A stretch of DNA of 64,000 nt from assembly GCF_910592395.1 (NCBI RefSeq), contig NC_088326.1:9057001-9121000 (forward strand). The letters run 5' to 3'. A program made the position numbers and the translations under genes. This DNA comes from Lineus longissimus. Taxonomy: Eukaryota > Nemertea > Pilidiophora > Heteronemertea > Lineidae. The notes below the pieces were generated by a model. It was not told the origin of the DNA and ran no database searches. It was given only the letters and a program-made list of their open reading frames with translations. Below, piece by piece: positions 44,090 to 54,760 of this stretch (its first letter is position 1; every line of letters starts with the position of its first letter).

Positions 44090-44550
44090 AGTGTCCGTTC
44101 ACCTTGATAACAACACTCCACGACAAGAACGTATTATGTAATAAATGTAACCTTGGAACAGTTGGAGACGAGTTTCACCACGTCCTTGTGTGCCCCTTCT
44201 TATCAAACGTTAGAGCAAATTACATCCCAGCCGACTTCCACAGATATCCAAAGTTATTATAGTATGTAAGACTTTTGAACTCGCCGAAGATACCATACTG
44301 AAATTAAAAATTTGTTGGTCAAAATCACTCCAACTGCTCCAATTATCATTCATTTGTCAATGACTGATATTGTATTTCAATTTGTCTTCTTTTGTTATCA
44401 TTTCTCTGTTTATATACTGTTAGCTCTGCTAGGAGCCGTCCTTTCAAAAATCCATCTCATGTACATTTGTAATTTGTATAGTATAATTTCTGTGCTCTAT
44501 ATGCAATGTATTATTTTAATTTGTTGAGCAATAAATTCTATTCTATTCTG
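44090..44550 (+). mobile_element. Non-LTR retrotransposon 3' end
   Basis: The frame CNKCNLGTVGDEFHHVLVCP (C-x2-C..DEFHHxLxC) is the same C-terminal zinc-like motif seen at 4.4 and 10.6 kb. It is followed by stops, a non-coding 3' region, and the tail AATAAATTCTATTCTATTC near 44530. It is a decayed, 5'-truncated copy. Confidence 0.7.
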
Positions 44551-45849
44551 TTCCTTCTGAACACTTTGTCCATTTGTAACTCATGTAAAGTTTAAGAATC
44601 ATGCACGCTTGCAAGATGTTTCTGCGGCAAATAATGTTATCTGATCCTTGAAAGTCATATTGGCCGTTGGACAAAATAATTAATCTATCAAATTGACGTT
44701 ATCGCAGCTATATTGTTGATATCATGGGCAATAGAACAGATTTCCCGCGCTGTCATGCCTACGGCATGCCTTTGGAGTAGAGATAGCGTGTCGTCCGGCA
44801 GTCGCACGACATAGCATACTGTAAATTGATTATGGAAAGGACTAAAATAAGCATTTGAAATTGCAATCAAGGTTTAGGTTATACATGTATATGAGTCACT
44901 TACAGCTTCTGTATAATGTACATCTATCAGCGAATACACAGTGAGTCTGTCAGCTGTACTAAATTCAATGCATCAATGACCTCAACATATAGCTTGTCAC
45001 CACCGCAACATTCACCGATGCAATTCAAGGTGGCCTCGAGGACGTAGTGTGCAAGGTAGGTATATGCATATAGGACTACACATCGGATCAGTACCAGAAC
45101 ATCCAAACATTCTCTCACGAGGCAGTAGGATTATATCAGTTTCGGGATAACCGAGATTAGGGTTCCAAAGAGCTGCAGGATGATTCTCATTTAGGCCTAC
45201 TTCATACGTTTCAACCATGCAAAGTCGGGAAAAGTTAACTTGACGGTTTGATTACTCATCCTGACAGAAGATTTACAACGTGCAAACCACCTTTTATATT
45301 AACCAGAGTAAAAGACATCTGTGTTGGAACGTGAGCGACCGAAAGAAACCTATCTGAGATAGAGTCGTCTCCACCTACATGACCTGTACGGTATTATAAT
45401 ATGAGAGCGTTGTCCCACCCGACCGGAGATCAAACTAAAGACCACTAAAAAGTAAATTATAGTTACCGTTGTTCTCAATGCACTATTCTTGTAACCTGGG
45501 CCCGTCTTTTCAAATCGCTGCAGTCTACTAACGGTGGTTTGGCGGCCGCTAAACCACCGCTATCTTCATAGGGTACTGTCAAGTTTGTTCCATTAGACTT
45601 AGCTGCTGCCGCCACCGCTAAGTAAGGCGAACTTGAAGGACTCCGCCATGGGAGTCCGCCAAGGGTTCAATTCGGCTTATTTTTAGGAGCAGTCACTAAA
45701 GTTTAACGGTCGCTTAACTAACCAGGTTTTGAACTACCGGGCCCAGAAGTCTGCCCCAGCTTATCATGAAGTGCATCAACATAATCGAGGTGTATGCGTC
45801 GACAGTGAGAGAGACTGCAGGAGAGTTATATTTCATTATTCTTTTGCAG
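44551..45849. other. Intergenic; short perfect hairpin at 45528-45560
   Basis: AACGGTGGTTTGGCGGCCGC lies next to its complement CTAAACCACCGCT, forming a short hairpin. The rest shows only short frames. A 5' UTR of the gene that follows may lie here. Confidence 0.4.
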
Positions 45850-46341
45850 ATGCATTTTTATGTAATGAACAGAATACGCGCGGACTATCTCTTCCTGAAG
45901 GTGTTAATCTTAAGCTTAACTCTTCTCACCATCATATGCTGCACGTTCGCATCACTGAAAAACTTGCCAAAGATACCTCTCGAAAACGAAACTGAATACG
46001 AAGGTGCTGAACCAAAGATTAAGGCACCGCAGATATATGCGAGACGAATCAAACGTAGGTTAGATAGTGCAGAGAGAAAGCCATTGAAATTTAAATCGGG
46101 TAAGAGCGGTTCCAAGGATATATTAGCGGATTTAAAACAAGATATTCCAGAGAAGCGTTGGAATAAACGGAATAGTTCAATTTACAATGGCAACAGGGAC
46201 AAAGAGAAAGGGTATCTTATATTTAGAGTTGACGGTAACTATGACAATCGCACACCGGAAAAGCGATGGCACAAGAAAAACAATTCCCTCTACCGTGGTG
46301 GTGCAGGAGACATCACTTATGACAACTATTATGATCACTAA
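45850..46341 (+). CDS. Small basic type II membrane or secreted protein (163 aa), unrecognised
   Basis: TTATTCTTTTGCAG ends directly before the ATG at 45850, a good splice acceptor. The protein starts MHFYVMNRIRADY and has one strong hydrophobic segment, LFLKVLILSLTLLTIICC (a signal peptide or signal anchor). The remainder is basic and soluble with potential dibasic cleavage sites. The segment PEKRWNKRNSSIYNG is repeated later as PEKRWHKKNNSLYRGG, each with an N-glycosylation sequon. It could be a peptide precursor (KR-W... units), a Golgi anchor-stem protein, or a lineage-specific secreted protein. No homologue is recognised. Confidence 0.5.
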   Translation: MHFYVMNRIRADYLFLKVLILSLTLLTIICCTFASLKNLPKIPLENETEYEGAEPKIKAPQIYARRIKRRLDSAERKPLKFKSGKSGSKDILADLKQDIPEKRWNKRNSSIYNGNRDKEKGYLIFRVDGNYDNRTPEKRWHKKNNSLYRGGAGDITYDNYYDH

Positions 46342-47117
46342 CCTCATCGACGTTAACGGATGGATTTGCCAACTCAAGTTATCATCCTTTTTGACTAGTT
46401 TTCGATTCGCGCACGTTACCTCATCACTAGATTGCAATTTTCCAGGTTTAAGTTCCTGATACCCCAACGGCCATGTTTTTAATTTTTTTCTGGCTTTTGC
46501 AACATTTCTTTCCATATGTTCAAGTAAATAGCAAAAAGGTTTCCTATATGGAAAAATGGTACGAAAATTTATATGAAAATGGATAAGGGCAGAGTCACAT
46601 AGAGCTTATTAAAATTTCATGTTGTGGTAAACACACATAGCTGGGATGGATCAAATCGGACTAAATTCTCAATCTGTCGTTGATTGTAATTCTACAGAGA
46701 GTCAGGTCATCACAGATGCTTTTTAACAATATATTTAAGAAAATGTGGTCTCACTGGCCTGTTTAGAACTCGTATTATGATAGGGCCATATCAATGCGCG
46801 AGTGACGATTTGACGGATATGCTGCACATAAGTAATTTTTTCTCAGGCAATTGGTATCGAAATGTTGTAAAATGTTATTATGACATAGGTAAAGGGTTCT
46901 TCTTAACACATACTGATTAGGCCTAATAGGTGAGAAGTTTGCGTTATCAATTAATGAACATAATTAGACAATTAGTTTAGTTGATTACAGGGTTGTGTGA
47001 AGTTAATGTCCGTTGCTCTCGTAATTAAAACCCAAATGTTTCGTTTGATTATCTTCACTGCGCATCACAATGCCAAGTTACCTTGTACCGTAACATGAAT
47101 TGCTGTCCATTGGGTGT
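46342..47117. other. Intergenic, nothing recognised
   Basis: AT-rich sequence with no gene seen. Confidence 0.4.
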
Positions 47118-47611
47118 ATTCCTGTTTCGCCTATTCCTGTTCCGCCTATTCAAATGTATTGCTAACCTCCCCACAGACGTAGGAATATGAATCGTCCCTT
47201 ACTATAGTGTTAAAGGCTATCATTAAGAATAAAGTCTGAAATAATGGATTTACTCTACTTAATCTATTAGTTTTTACTGTGTGTCAGTATGGTCATATGG
47301 TCAAATAAGTCCCGGACTGTCCCCGCTTTCAAGGTGACTCTTTCAAAACGGTCATGGCATGGTTTGTTAACAAAGTTGATGGCATTTGATTAGTCAAATT
47401 GTCATCACATCGTTAACATCATCCAATTGTCCCCTCACGTTTTCCCCATAAAATGGACATGCATCCCTAAGGTTCCCCCTGGGAGAGTCGATTTATTGTA
47501 GGGGTACTGGAAAGTAGGCGAAACAGGAATAGGCGAAACAGGAATAGGCGAAACAGGAATTTTGTAGGCGAAACAGGAATAGGCGAAACAGGAATAGGCG
47601 AAACAGGCATA
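47118..47611. mobile_element. Foldback element with AGGCGAAACAGGAAT arrays
   Basis: ATTCCTGTTTCGCCT occurs about twice at 47118-47150 and inverted six times at 47515-47610 (TAGGCGAAACAGGAA). The 15-bp units are nearly identical, which suggests recent array expansion on the right side. The centre is not coding. Confidence 0.8.
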
Positions 47612-47892
47612 AACCGTCCAGTGAGTTGTTTGTCCTCGTGTGCTCTAATTACAAAGAATACAGCTTGTTGTGTATCTCAATCAAATGCTGTTATACCCTT
47701 AATTAAAGATGTACATGTACACTATTTATATAGTATGTAGCGTACAGACACAACATGTTGATATCAATGTTGGAAAATCAAAATTACATGTATAGTATCA
47801 TATGAAGTAGTTTGAATGTGCATTTAAATGTGAATTTAAATTATTTAAAACTGATTTGTTTTCATCAAGACTCCCCCTCCCATGGAATATGT
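47612..47892. other. Intergenic, nothing recognised
   Basis: No gene seen. Confidence 0.35.
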
Positions 47893-48480
47893 AATTTATT
47901 TATTTATTTATTAAAAAACCCCATAACTGAGGACATTACATAGCAGGACATACAAATATACAATATTTTAAAAACCAGTTAAACACATTGTACCCAACAC
48001 CCTAGCGCCAACCCGGCACAAAACATGACCATGGTAGGCCTATGAGGCCTTTACTAAGAGACAAACAAGCTTATGGTGCAGTGATGCTTTACTGTTGTAA
48101 CTATCAGAGAAAATAAGAGACCGTATGGAATCTTCAATTCCATTAGGAGGTGAGGCTTCCACTAATATGTTGGATTCACGACCCCCATGTTCATACGCAT
48201 GAATCTACATTTTGGACAATGATGACATAACCTCACTATTAAGGGTGCCTCTGTAATACGACCAGTACCATGGATGTCTCCAATAAAGATGCTGTACTGT
48301 ATATTTTTGCGATTTCGATTTTCGCTAATAACATCGGGCGATATTTGGTGGCTTGTGGTATTTTACGATATGTTAGACGCTGGCCGTGGGAATGCTGAGT
48401 CTTGAACTACATGAATAAAAACAAATCGGGGAGACCCAATCTTGTTTCAATTACAACTAAAAAGTCGGCCTTATTTTTCT
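47893..48480 (-). mobile_element. Probable LINE 3' UTR with AAATA tail (minus)
   Basis: Read on the minus strand the sequence ends ATGTAATGTCCTCAGTTATG then GGGGTTTTTTAATAAATAAATA, like the 3' end and simple tail of a non-LTR element. The coding part is not visible. This is inference from the tail and the phrase only. Confidence 0.4.
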
Positions 48481-49306
48481 TATCTCGGGTGCCATAGGAA
48501 AACGTCCCGCTCGTAAAAAAAGGCTTGAAATCGGTAAGACTGTCACTCGTAATCATATTCCAAACTGTTCAGTAGTATGTGGTCATTGCCAGTCAATTGA
48601 TGTCTGTAATTACACCGTTTTGCTGTAAAGCTTCACACATGGTTATGATATGCTATTCATTTCGTTCGGAACCAATTCTTTTCACTAATACTTGAATGGG
48701 TGTAGGGTAGATGACGGCATCCACTCAGAGCGTCGTAAAATTGCAGTTTTGTAACCTCAAGGAAAGGGCGGCGACGACAACGACGACAACGACGACGACG
48801 ATGTGTTTATTTTTTTAGCAAACTATATTTCTGAGTGTTTTTTAAGATTTTTAAATTTTGTTTTCACTCTTAGTTATAAGAAAAACGCAATTTTCGTTTA
48901 ATCTTCGTCCTTTAAGGATCAATGAATCCCTAGCGCGCCAAATTCGTTCCCGCTCCCGAAGCCGCCAGAATTCCGCGACGTCATTTTGAGTTCCCCTCGT
49001 CAACAGGATCACTGAGGGCAGTGAAGTCGGTGTTGTTTTGCCGAGATTTTGCATTACATTGCATTGCATTGCAAAGTACGCCATTTCTTCCCCCAGTTGA
49101 TGTTTTACCGGACTTCAACTGGACTGTGGTGTTCAAATCATCTTATCACTTATCGTAGGTAGAAATACTTCATGTGTTGTTTTAAATTCACCCTGTAAAA
49201 ATAAACAAAGGCAGTTTCTCTCTAATCAGCCTGAATGATTAACCAATCAAGATTGCACTGAGTAAACGGCAATTACAAGGTCAGTCAAATGCCACAATCA
49301 CTTAAC
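48481..49306. other. Intergenic; ACGACGACA minisatellite
   Basis: A (CGACGACAA)n run at about 48768-48803. Otherwise nothing is recognised. Confidence 0.4.
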
Positions 49307-50810
49307 AGACTGCAGTCGGCTGCCACTAACCGCCTACACTACATGGCGCCGATGATCTTGATTTCAAGAAATGACCAATTAGAACATTTTTCATTATGAG
49401 AAAACTCCACTCAAAGATTCCGTACAGTTTGAATGACTCTGTGCATTACATATGAACGAGTATAATGGCACGAAATGCATGAATGGAGGGTAAAGCGTTA
49501 TAGAATTGACATTGGCGTCGAATATCACCGTGATAATTCGTATAGTAGACATTGCTAGTATCACTCAGATGGCGCTGTTATCTCAATTTCAGAAAAAATG
49601 CAGACTGGTCACTTTGTGAAATCATCGACGTCGTCCATCCAGAGAGAAAGGAAATAATAGCCATAAACAAACTGAATTATCAGCTTATTTCCTGATGTTT
49701 ACACCAAGTGGTGAGCCCTCCGTGCAGTGATTGTCTTTGTGCGGGTCGATGCATAGGCAATGCCTTCAAAAACATCGACAAAGCTGCTCAATGACATCGA
49801 TCACCTCGATAGATATAACTACGTATTGCGTCTTTCAAGCGGGTTGCATGTGATCTATGCGTCGAGTGCACTCAGGGCGCCGAAAATCTTTCCTCGCCAA
49901 CCCGTGTGCATGCTAAAAAAGAAATAGATTTTTATAATCATTCCTTAAAATGAATAATACGTTTAGACCCGACCGATCCCAATGAAATTCGTTTCATGAT
50001 GGTTGATATTACTCACGAGCACTGCGACAACGTAGACTAATACGTAACCACCCGACAAGTTCGTCACCATGAATTCAAAACTCGCTGTGTCCAAGAAATT
50101 GCATTGATTTGGTGAAAAAACTTTGTATCTCGAGTGACCCTTCTAAGGTACGTAACGGATGTTGATCAGCTTAGAAACCAATGGTCTTGTAGTCTCATTC
50201 TCGGATAAACAATTCGTAATTCGAAACGTGTAATTCGTGAGAGTTAAGGAAACTTGCTATATCAAGCTTCGCCGTGATCACCCTCAAACAAGCCGTTTAG
50301 CTTGTGTATCTTCAATTAAACCCGCTATATGTTTAATCCTTATCGATGGGAAATAGGCGCCATTCATCTCATACTTTCCCTCCTGTGTGCTCAGTACGCA
50401 GAAGCGGGGTGGGCGTTGAGAAGGCAAATTGCCTAATGAATGTAATATCGAAACGATACACGTCTTGTTTGGACTGTGTGCATACTGGCCGTCCGCGAAG
50501 AAAGTATGTTACCGGGGAAGAACAAATTAGCCATTCTATTTGTCACCCAGGCGATAAAGTCGGTCTTCATGACACAACCATTGGCCAAGCCAATCAACGA
50601 ACACTGTATAGTACACGTCCCACAATCATTCGTAAGCACATTTTTTCTTGGCGCAATGCCAACAATCTGAGGCAATGATCGTCAGAAATCCTAATTCGTT
50701 AAGAAAACATTGAGGTACAATATGCTGTAACTTTAGGTGATAGCCTTGAGTCAGCCCGTGGCTATAGAAATTATACTGTCCAGCTCACATATTGATAGGT
50801 AGTTGATAAA
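49307..50810. repeat. Non-coding tandem duplication, unit 1
   Basis: Several blocks match unit 2 (50878-51836) in the same order. They include TCAGCTTATTTCCTGATGTT plus TACACCAAGTGGTGAGCC, the CGTCGAGTGCACTCA block, AGGCGCCATTCATCTCA, and GTCGGTCTTCATGA followed by CCAATCAACGAACA. No long frame is shared. The blocks are much better conserved than the spacers. Confidence 0.8.
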
Positions 50811-50877
50811 ACTAGGAATCAGTGAAACCATGTAACCTGTGCTAAACGACAAGTGGAACAAATGAGGCATTCTAGCT

Positions 50878-51836
50878 ATACAGTCGATTGCCTATTACCG
50901 CCCACACTGCATGATTAGTATTCGTCACTAACTTCCAGAGAAATTGGATATAATAACGATCAACAAACTGACTTATCAGCTTATTTCCTGATGTTTACAC
51001 CAAGTGGTGAGCCGTCCGTGCACCGATCGTCTTTGTGCTGGTAGATGCATGGGAAATGCGTTCAAAACACTTCAACACAGTGTCTCCATCGATAACCTCT
51101 ATAGATATAACTACTTATTGTGTAGTTCAAACGGGTGGCATGAGATGTACGTCGAGTGCACTCACGCCGCCAAAAAATTTCCGCGCCAACCCATGTGCAT
51201 GCTAAAAAGAAAAAAAATGTTTCTGTGTCGATACAATCTAAGAATTGAAACACAGTGAGAAAAACGGCGGAAACTTTCAGAAAATATTTTAGGGAATGTA
51301 GGTTGAGACAAAAGGGACATTGGCCTGATTTTTCTGTCTAAAGGAACCTTGGCTTAGTCATCACTTACCACGCCCACCTGTGCTTGCATACGATTATAAA
51401 GCATTTGAACAAATCGATTTTCATAATCATTCCCTTTAATGAATACTAGGTTTAGACCCGAATGATCTCCAAGAAATTTGCTCGTGGTGGTTGATATTAT
51501 CCCCTCGAACAAGCCATTTAGTTTGTTTTCAAACCCGCTCTTACTTCCAACCCTTACCGATGAGAAGTATAGGCGCCATTCATCTCACACTTGCCCTCCT
51601 ATCTGCTCAATACGCAGAAAAGCAGGGTCGGCATTGACAAGGCAAATTACCTCATGACTGTAGTATCGAAACGATACACATCACGCGAAGAACATGAATA
51701 TGATGTCAAGTGTGTACTGTGGCAGAAAATAATAGCCATCCTATTTGCCACCAAAGGGACAAAGTCGGTCTTCATGATGACAACCAGAGGCCAGGCCAAT
51801 CAACGAACATTGTATCGCCTAGCTCATATTGATATC
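50878..51836. repeat. Non-coding tandem duplication, unit 2
   Basis: Copy of unit 1 with internal deletions. The strongest block, about 38 bp from TCAGCTTATTTCC at about 50974, is identical. The function is unknown. It could be an old tandem transposon or a duplicated regulatory or RNA locus. Confidence 0.8.
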
Positions 51837-52439
51837 AACATCCATTTTCAGGGCCTTTTCTTTGTGTCTGAAATCATATGGTGTTGCAGTACAGCATCGA
51901 ATAAGACCCTCAGGGGATATTTCCATATTGGTATTTTATCATGGGTCTGAAATCGAGAAGTCATTCTTGTTGAAAATCAAACCTTCATTATTCCTTACAC
52001 GTCGTCCCACTTAGCTCAGAACATTCCCACGGTTGTGGTATTGGTCACTCAAAATTCTTTTCTTAATTTTCAATTTTACAGTACTTGAGACACTTGATCC
52101 GAGGTCAGGGAACTTGTAAAATACGCGTCACAAATAAAGTTGTTATCTTACTCGTATGTTATAGATCAGCATTTTTACCGTTTATATATCTCTCTATAGA
52201 GCATTGTTTATCTGATCTCGACAAAAAACAATTTACGCAATTTTTCTCAAAAATTTTAAAAAAACTTTTGGCTGAAACGACAGCATAAATATAGAGCAAC
52301 CCAGGTAAAATAACAAGACCGATAATAATTGATTTCAGGGAGAACCTCTACGGAAAACACGACTTAAGGGAAAGAAATAGGGACCAGGTTGTCAAGAATG
52401 ACTTGATCACAATGCAGCCTGGACTCGTTTTTGAACATA
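51837..52439. other. Intergenic, nothing recognised
   Basis: Short frames only. Confidence 0.4.
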
Positions 52440-53500
52440 TGGTTAAACGACCACTTCCATTTATCGTCGCAGTTGCGGGGTCATCGAGCGCCATCAGCGC
52501 GACGTCGGAAAAATTGATACCAGCACCATGACGTCAAGGGGAAGTTCCTAGCTCCGGGAAACGCCCTATTGGTGCATTCGTTCGGCTTACTGGACTTTGC
52601 GCAATATTTCGCCAAAAAAGTATTTTACGCAACGGTCCCTAGGTGACTTTTCCTATTCATAATACACAGCCTGTCCATCTTAGATCGTGGTTACATGGGG
52701 AGTAATCGTTGTAAAATTAGGCCAAACATCATATTCAGACAGCGGCTTGTAACGGCCATACAGGAAACGATTCGCATCAACAAAACTACGGGCCGTATCG
52801 TCTGTTTCATGTTTTTTTGCATTACGCCCCCTGGTGCCAAACAAAGAATAATTTTGAAACGAAATTTGGTGTGAATTTGTAAACAAAGTTTTAAGTCCAG
52901 ACCTCAAGCGGTTACGGGTACACACTACATTTATTATCAAATTGCTAATGCATTAAAAAAGTTGAATTGGTCAAGTTTAGCGCCCCATAGATTTTTCTCA
53001 GACGTGCCGACGAAAATCAATTTCCGGCAGATAATACAGCCCGGGGTTAGATCTTCAAACCATAGAAATTTTGTTGTGGACTGACCGTGATAATTACCAG
53101 GTTGGGGGTCTGAAGTTTTGGGGGTCATTTTCGACCATTTGTGACCGGTGAATCGACTTTTCAGCCAACGAGGGGTTAATTTGGCCATTGGGACCACAAA
53201 ACTTAGGCTCCTAAACTGAAACGTCATCCTCGTTTACTTCTAATGGAAAGGAAATTCATATGATTTTGATTTTTAAAAACACATATTCATAATGGAAAAC
53301 ACATCCATACTGGTGACTGACACCATTTATCGAACTTGACGTACCGGGGTAAAACATAATGGTCGCTCCCCCATTTCGCTCGTTTCGTTTCGTTGCGCAA
53401 AGTCCAGTAAGCCCATTCGTTCCACGTGGAAAGAGTCAATGCATGGAGAGATAAATCGGGTCAAATCGGAACGTTCGAAAAGCGCAATGTTCCGGTCAGA
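52440..53500 (+). repeat. Dispersed repeat, copy 3 of 3, split by an insertion
   Basis: The left part (about 52455-52583: TTATCGTCGCAGTTGCGGGG, GCGCGACGTCGGAAAAA) and the right part (53414 to about 53490: CACGTGGAAA, CGGGTCAAATCGGAA) together make one copy of the repeat at 12.8 and 27.9 kb. The 830-bp element between them is a later insertion. Confidence 0.7.
52584..53413. mobile_element. Non-autonomous MULE-type element: 21-bp TIRs, 9-bp target duplication
   Basis: It starts GGCTTACTGGACTTTGCGCA and ends with the exact reverse complement, 21 of 21 bp. It is flanked by CATTCGTTC at 52575-52583 and 53414-53422. A 9-bp target duplication is typical of Mutator-like elements. It contains no transposase and only short chance frames. 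It inserted into the dispersed repeat, so it is younger. Confidence 0.9.
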
Positions 53501-53717
53501 TCTTGAATTTTTTCATTTTTTTCTGCAATCAGTTGTTTTGTTTTGTTTTATCGTCCCGATGCTTTTATCAAACTTTGCTAGTGGCACAATTCTGGATTTT
53601 GGAACACTTGGAACACTTTTTGTTTGTCAATCTCCTAGATATAAAACTTTAAAAGAAAGCAAGTTTCTTTCCTGAAATACCCGATATATAAATTTATGTA
53701 CATGTATACCATAGTAT

Positions 53718-54746
53718 TCATTTGATTCTCCAAAAACGAATAATTTCAAACATTTCCTGCCTTAGGCGCTTACATGCTAACACATACAAGTAAGTGTTTA
53801 GACAATATATCATATTCTCTGAAAGCACACCCACATTGAGAGAGAATCTCTTCCATTGCACTATGTCAGGGGTCACCTCCCCTTGCCAGTACTCCCAGAA
53901 GAAATCATTCACCTTTGCAGGAATACGAAACACAATGAACGAACTCGTCACTAAAAACGTCGCCAAGTTAATCGACGATTCCCTAGAGCTTCGTTCAGGC
54001 TTCTGCAGCATTTTGTTCTGACTGCTACGATGGAGAGCCAAAAGGATGCCTATGTTGAAAAATGATATAAAGAAAATTGGCAAGAAGGTCTCAACTACTC
54101 CGCCAATATACGAGTAGATTAAATCCATTGGTGGGTCATATTCATACGGGCAAAGCCAATGGCTGTACTTCTCTTGCCAGGTGCGTGTCAATTGGGCAAG
54201 CCCGAACCCGGCACCGCATCCACTTACTATAACCACCGTTATTTTCGCGCGACCCATTGTAAGGAACCTGACAGCTTTCAACGGCCAGTTGACAGCAAGA
54301 AATCTATCCAATGCCATGGCGACTAGCATCCAGGGCGACAAAAACACACCCATCCTGAAACTCACGAAATAGTACAAACAAAATGGCTGCTTTACGTGCA
54401 TGCTCACAAAGAGATGTGGCGCCATTGACAGAAGGTAGCGCAGGACCATTCGACCATAGATGTAAAAGCAGTCGAATACGGCCAAACAGCGCATGTAGAA
54501 ACAGGCAGTGCTTTTCTCGTATTTCTGCTGGCGCATGAGGATAAAACTCAGGAAGTTCCCCAACAAACCCACGATACAAAGGACCGGTGGTGTCGGTACG
54601 GTCATAATGAAGATCGCCATATCTATGGCATGTTTCAGCGAACTTATACCTGCTGCGTCTGCTTCAAAATCATTAGTAGTTACGATTAAAAGTCTGGAAC
54701 TTGATGCATTTCTCATTTCATGATCCATCTCTGAATTACCGTTCAT
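53718..54746 (-). CDS. Orphan rhodopsin-family GPCR
   Basis: A seven-membrane-segment receptor of 342 residues from the ATG at 54746. Helix 1 has CIVGLLGNFLSFIL. Helix 3 ends WMLVAMALDRFLAVNWPLKA (DRF in place of DRY). Helix 7 has LNTYLYVLACKRLRQEM in place of NPxxY. N-glycosylation sequons lie near the start (MRNASSSR). The frame extends upstream only via a TTG, and TTCTTTGTAG just before it looks like an acceptor, giving an exon start at 54760. In that transcript a six-base AUG-UAG mini-frame sits 5 nt before the start. The ligand is unknown, with general likeness to invertebrate peptide receptors. Confidence 0.88.
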   Translation of the reverse strand: MNGNSEMDHEMRNASSSRLLIVTTNDFEADAAGISSLKHAIDMAIFIMTVPTPPVLCIVGLLGNFLSFILMRQQKYEKSTACFYMRCLAVFDCFYIYGRMVLRYLLSMAPHLFVSMHVKQPFCLYYFVSFRMGVFLSPWMLVAMALDRFLAVNWPLKAVRFLTMGRAKITVVIVSGCGAGFGLAQLTRTWQEKYSHWLCPYEYDPPMDLIYSYIGGVVETFLPIFFISFFNIGILLALHRSSQNKMLQKPERSSRESSINLATFLVTSSFIVFRIPAKVNDFFWEYWQGEVTPDIVQWKRFSLNVGVLSENMIYCLNTYLYVLACKRLRQEMFEIIRFWRIK

Positions 54747-54760
54747 TTCCTCTACATTCC

